Assembly: GCF_015841355.1 (NCBI RefSeq)
Contig: NZ_CP064908.1
Span: 2,542,001 to 2,606,000 of the forward strand
Source of the DNA: Synechococcus sp. CBW1107
GTDB lineage: Bacteria > Cyanobacteriota > Cyanobacteriia > PCC-6307 > Cyanobiaceae
Length of the DNA stretch: 64,000 nucleotides
Direction: 5' to 3'
The notes beneath the pieces were generated by a model. It made no database searches and was not told the DNA's origin. It saw only the letters and a program-made list of their open reading frames with translations. Positions 62,747 to 64,000 of the stretch are shown here, in pieces (within the stretch, counting starts at the first letter, position 1; each line of letters opens with the position of its first letter). A program made the translations under genes and the position numbers.

Positions 62747-63774
62747 GCCGCGCCGGCAGGGGCCGATCCGTCTTCTGGAGCTGATCCCACGAACCCCTTG
62801 CCGCTGAGCAGGGGCAGCAGGGTGGGGGCCACGCCGATGCTGGACCAGCTGCCGACGCTGATCCCCGCGGTGAGCGCCACGGAGAACCAGAACAGGCTGC
62901 TGCCACCGAAGAACAGAATCGCCAGCAGGGGCAGCAGGGTGGTGAGCGAGGTGTAGAGAGAGCGGGTCAGGGTGGCATCGACCGCCACATCCACCTGATC
63001 GCTGAAGGGGAAGGCACCCAGGCTTGTTTTCTGCTCACGGATCCGGTCGAAGACCACCACGGTGTCATTGACGGAGTACCCAGCCACGGTGATCAGAGCC
63101 ACGGCGAAGAGGGAATCCACTTCCACACCCAGCAGCAGTCCGAGCCAGGCGAACAGCCCTGTGGTGATCAGCACGTCGTGGGCCAGGCAGAGGATCGCCA
63201 GGAAGGCGAAAACCCTGTCGTAGCGGAGGGTGATGTAGAGGGCGATGGCCGCGAAGCTCACCAGCAGGGAGAGGAGGCTGCTGCGCAGCAGCTGATCGCC
63301 GAGGGTGGGGCCGATGGTGTCCACGGAGGTGCCGCCATCCTTGAACGGCCCCAGGCTGCCAGCCAGCTGGCTGATCACAGCGTTGCCCTGCTCGGCGCTG
63401 AGGCTGGGAAGTCGCAGCTCGATCGAGCGCCCCTGATCCAGCACCTGCACCGGTGCGCCGCGCAGGTCCGGGGCGGCCGCACCACCCTCTTCGGGCAGCT
63501 TCAGGTCGCCGAGTCGCTCCTCCACCTGGGGAACGGTGATCGCTGGGCAGTTGGGCGCGCAGGCCCTCTCCAGCTGGATGCGGGTGCCACCGGTGAAGTC
63601 GAGGCCGGGTTTGAGCGGGGCGCCGATGGCGGGGTTGAGCCAGCACAGGCCGATGCCGATCAGGCTGATCAGACAGGCCACAGCCGAGCCCCACCAGGCG
63701 ATGCGCCGGTGGCGGGTGATGCGGAAGTACTGGATCTTCGGCAATGCTGCCGGTCCCGATGGGGAAGTGGTCAT
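62743..63774 (-). CDS. secF: Protein translocase subunit SecF
   Basis: 343 residues. RND-type membrane protein that with SecD drives late steps of Sec export. Six membrane helices; N-terminal FRITRHRRIAWWGSAVACLI, the LKPGLDFTGGTRIQLE box, a periplasmic domain, and the helix-4 region VAGYSVNDTVVVFDRIREQK diagnostic for SecF. Starts 7 bases after the secD stop. Confidence 0.96.
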   Translation of the reverse strand: MTTSPSGPAALPKIQYFRITRHRRIAWWGSAVACLISLIGIGLCWLNPAIGAPLKPGLDFTGGTRIQLERACAPNCPAITVPQVEERLGDLKLPEEGGAAAPDLRGAPVQVLDQGRSIELRLPSLSAEQGNAVISQLAGSLGPFKDGGTSVDTIGPTLGDQLLRSSLLSLLVSFAAIALYITLRYDRVFAFLAILCLAHDVLITTGLFAWLGLLLGVEVDSLFAVALITVAGYSVNDTVVVFDRIREQKTSLGAFPFSDQVDVAVDATLTRSLYTSLTTLLPLLAILFFGGSSLFWFSVALTAGISVGSWSSIGVAPTLLPLLSGKGFVGSAPEDGSAPAGAA

Positions 63775-63781
63775 GGGTTGC

Positions 63782-64000
63782 TCAGGCGGCTGGCGAGGTC
63801 AGCTGGCGGCTGGGCAGGAAGTAAGTGGTCCGGCGCAGGGTCGGGTAGCTCATCATCAGTCGCAGGAGCACGCGCGTGCAGGAGAGGGCGGTGAACAGGC
63901 TGAGCAGCAGACCGATGCCGAGGGTGACGGCAAAGCCTTTGACCAGGCCTGTTCCCAGGGCAAAAAGGGCGATGCAGCTGATCAGCCCGGTGACGTGACC
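63782..64000 (-). CDS. secD: Protein translocase subunit SecD, C-terminus (truncated by window edge)
   Basis: The last 72 residues of SecD, open to the window edge: GHVTGLISCIALFALGTGLV, KGFAVTLGIGLLLSLFTALS, and CTRVLLRLMM before a polar tail ending TSPAA. These match the final two membrane helices of SecD, including the GxVKGFAVTLxIG box. Order secD-secF-small protein is on the minus strand. Confidence 0.93.
   Translation of the reverse strand, partial: GHVTGLISCIALFALGTGLVKGFAVTLGIGLLLSLFTALSCTRVLLRLMMSYPTLRRTTYFLPSRQLTSPAA

Noticed and set aside
1-64000. Mobile elements, CRISPR arrays, prophage or a dedicated defence island
   Set aside because: No transposase, integrase, repeat-spacer pattern, cas, restriction or toxin-antitoxin gene recognised; content is core cyanobacterial metabolism throughout.

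Overview
The window is a 64 kb stretch of gene-dense, high-GC chromosome from a unicellular picocyanobacterium, most likely the Cyanobium / freshwater-coastal Synechococcus group. The evidence is a set of oxygenic-phototroph genes (allophycocyanin beta-18 apcF, phycocyanobilin reductase pcyA, geranylgeranyl reductase chlP, psb28, gun4, ferredoxin-dependent sulfite reductase sir, bifunctional FBPase/SBPase glpX, a DevBCA exporter) together with very high GC and scattered GCGATCGC (HIP1) octamers. The species name is inference. I found no rRNA, tRNA, CRISPR array, insertion sequence, integrase or phage gene. No gene-free stretch exceeds 300 bases; the longest gap is about 220 bases, between apcF and glnA.

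Layout. 1-2.3 kb: the 3' part of gamma-glutamyltransferase and two small membrane-protein genes. 2.5-8.3 kb: a tightly coupled terminal-oxidase operon, made of two DUF2231 membrane proteins, oxidase subunits II, I and III, and a GMC flavoprotein. Subunit II has lost every visible CuA ligand except one His, which marks it as an ARTO/quinol-oxidase-type enzyme. 8.3-10.3 kb: a small membrane protein and ilvD. 10.3-17.3 kb (minus strand): a carbon-metabolism and tetrapyrrole array in the order glpX, hemA, a 40-residue small ORF, glgC, gnd, pgl, a CIA30 protein and an unknown. rpe is divergent from it on the plus strand. 18.2-24.8 kb (minus): ccsA, an LPS-export set (LptF/G-type permease, lptB, LptA-like), a DUF309 protein, typA and a VanY-like carboxypeptidase. 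24.9-31.6 kb: chlP, glyS (minus), sir, a small secreted protein and a VanX-like dipeptidase (minus).

31.6-37 kb (minus): rpsB, tsf, an acidic unknown protein and recG. 37-42 kb (minus): pcyA, devB, devC, devA and a 51-residue basic protein closed by a strong terminator, then a GT2 glycosyltransferase. 42-50 kb (plus): an M16 peptidase pair (one with and one without the zinc motif), bioY, lspA, an FHA-fused class A penicillin-binding protein and a DUF697 GTPase. sipA lies on the minus strand between the second M16 gene and bioY. 50-55.5 kb: a PLP decarboxylase, tadA, an alanine/serine-glyoxylate aminotransferase, apcF and glnA. 55.5-64 kb: a methyltransferase, several small unknowns, an RsbW-like ATPase, gun4, mnmH, psb28, two AI-2E-family permeases and the secD-secF-small-protein operon (secD runs off the window).

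Themes. Many neighbours share ATGA or TGATG stop/start overlaps, so translational coupling is the main organising feature. Convergent pairs often overlap by tens of bases at their 3' ends. The least explained items are the CuA-less oxidase operon with its coupled GMC flavoprotein and DUF2231 pair, the 40-residue ORF exactly filling the hemA-glgC gap, the FHA-PBP fusion, and the orphan RsbW-like ATPase.
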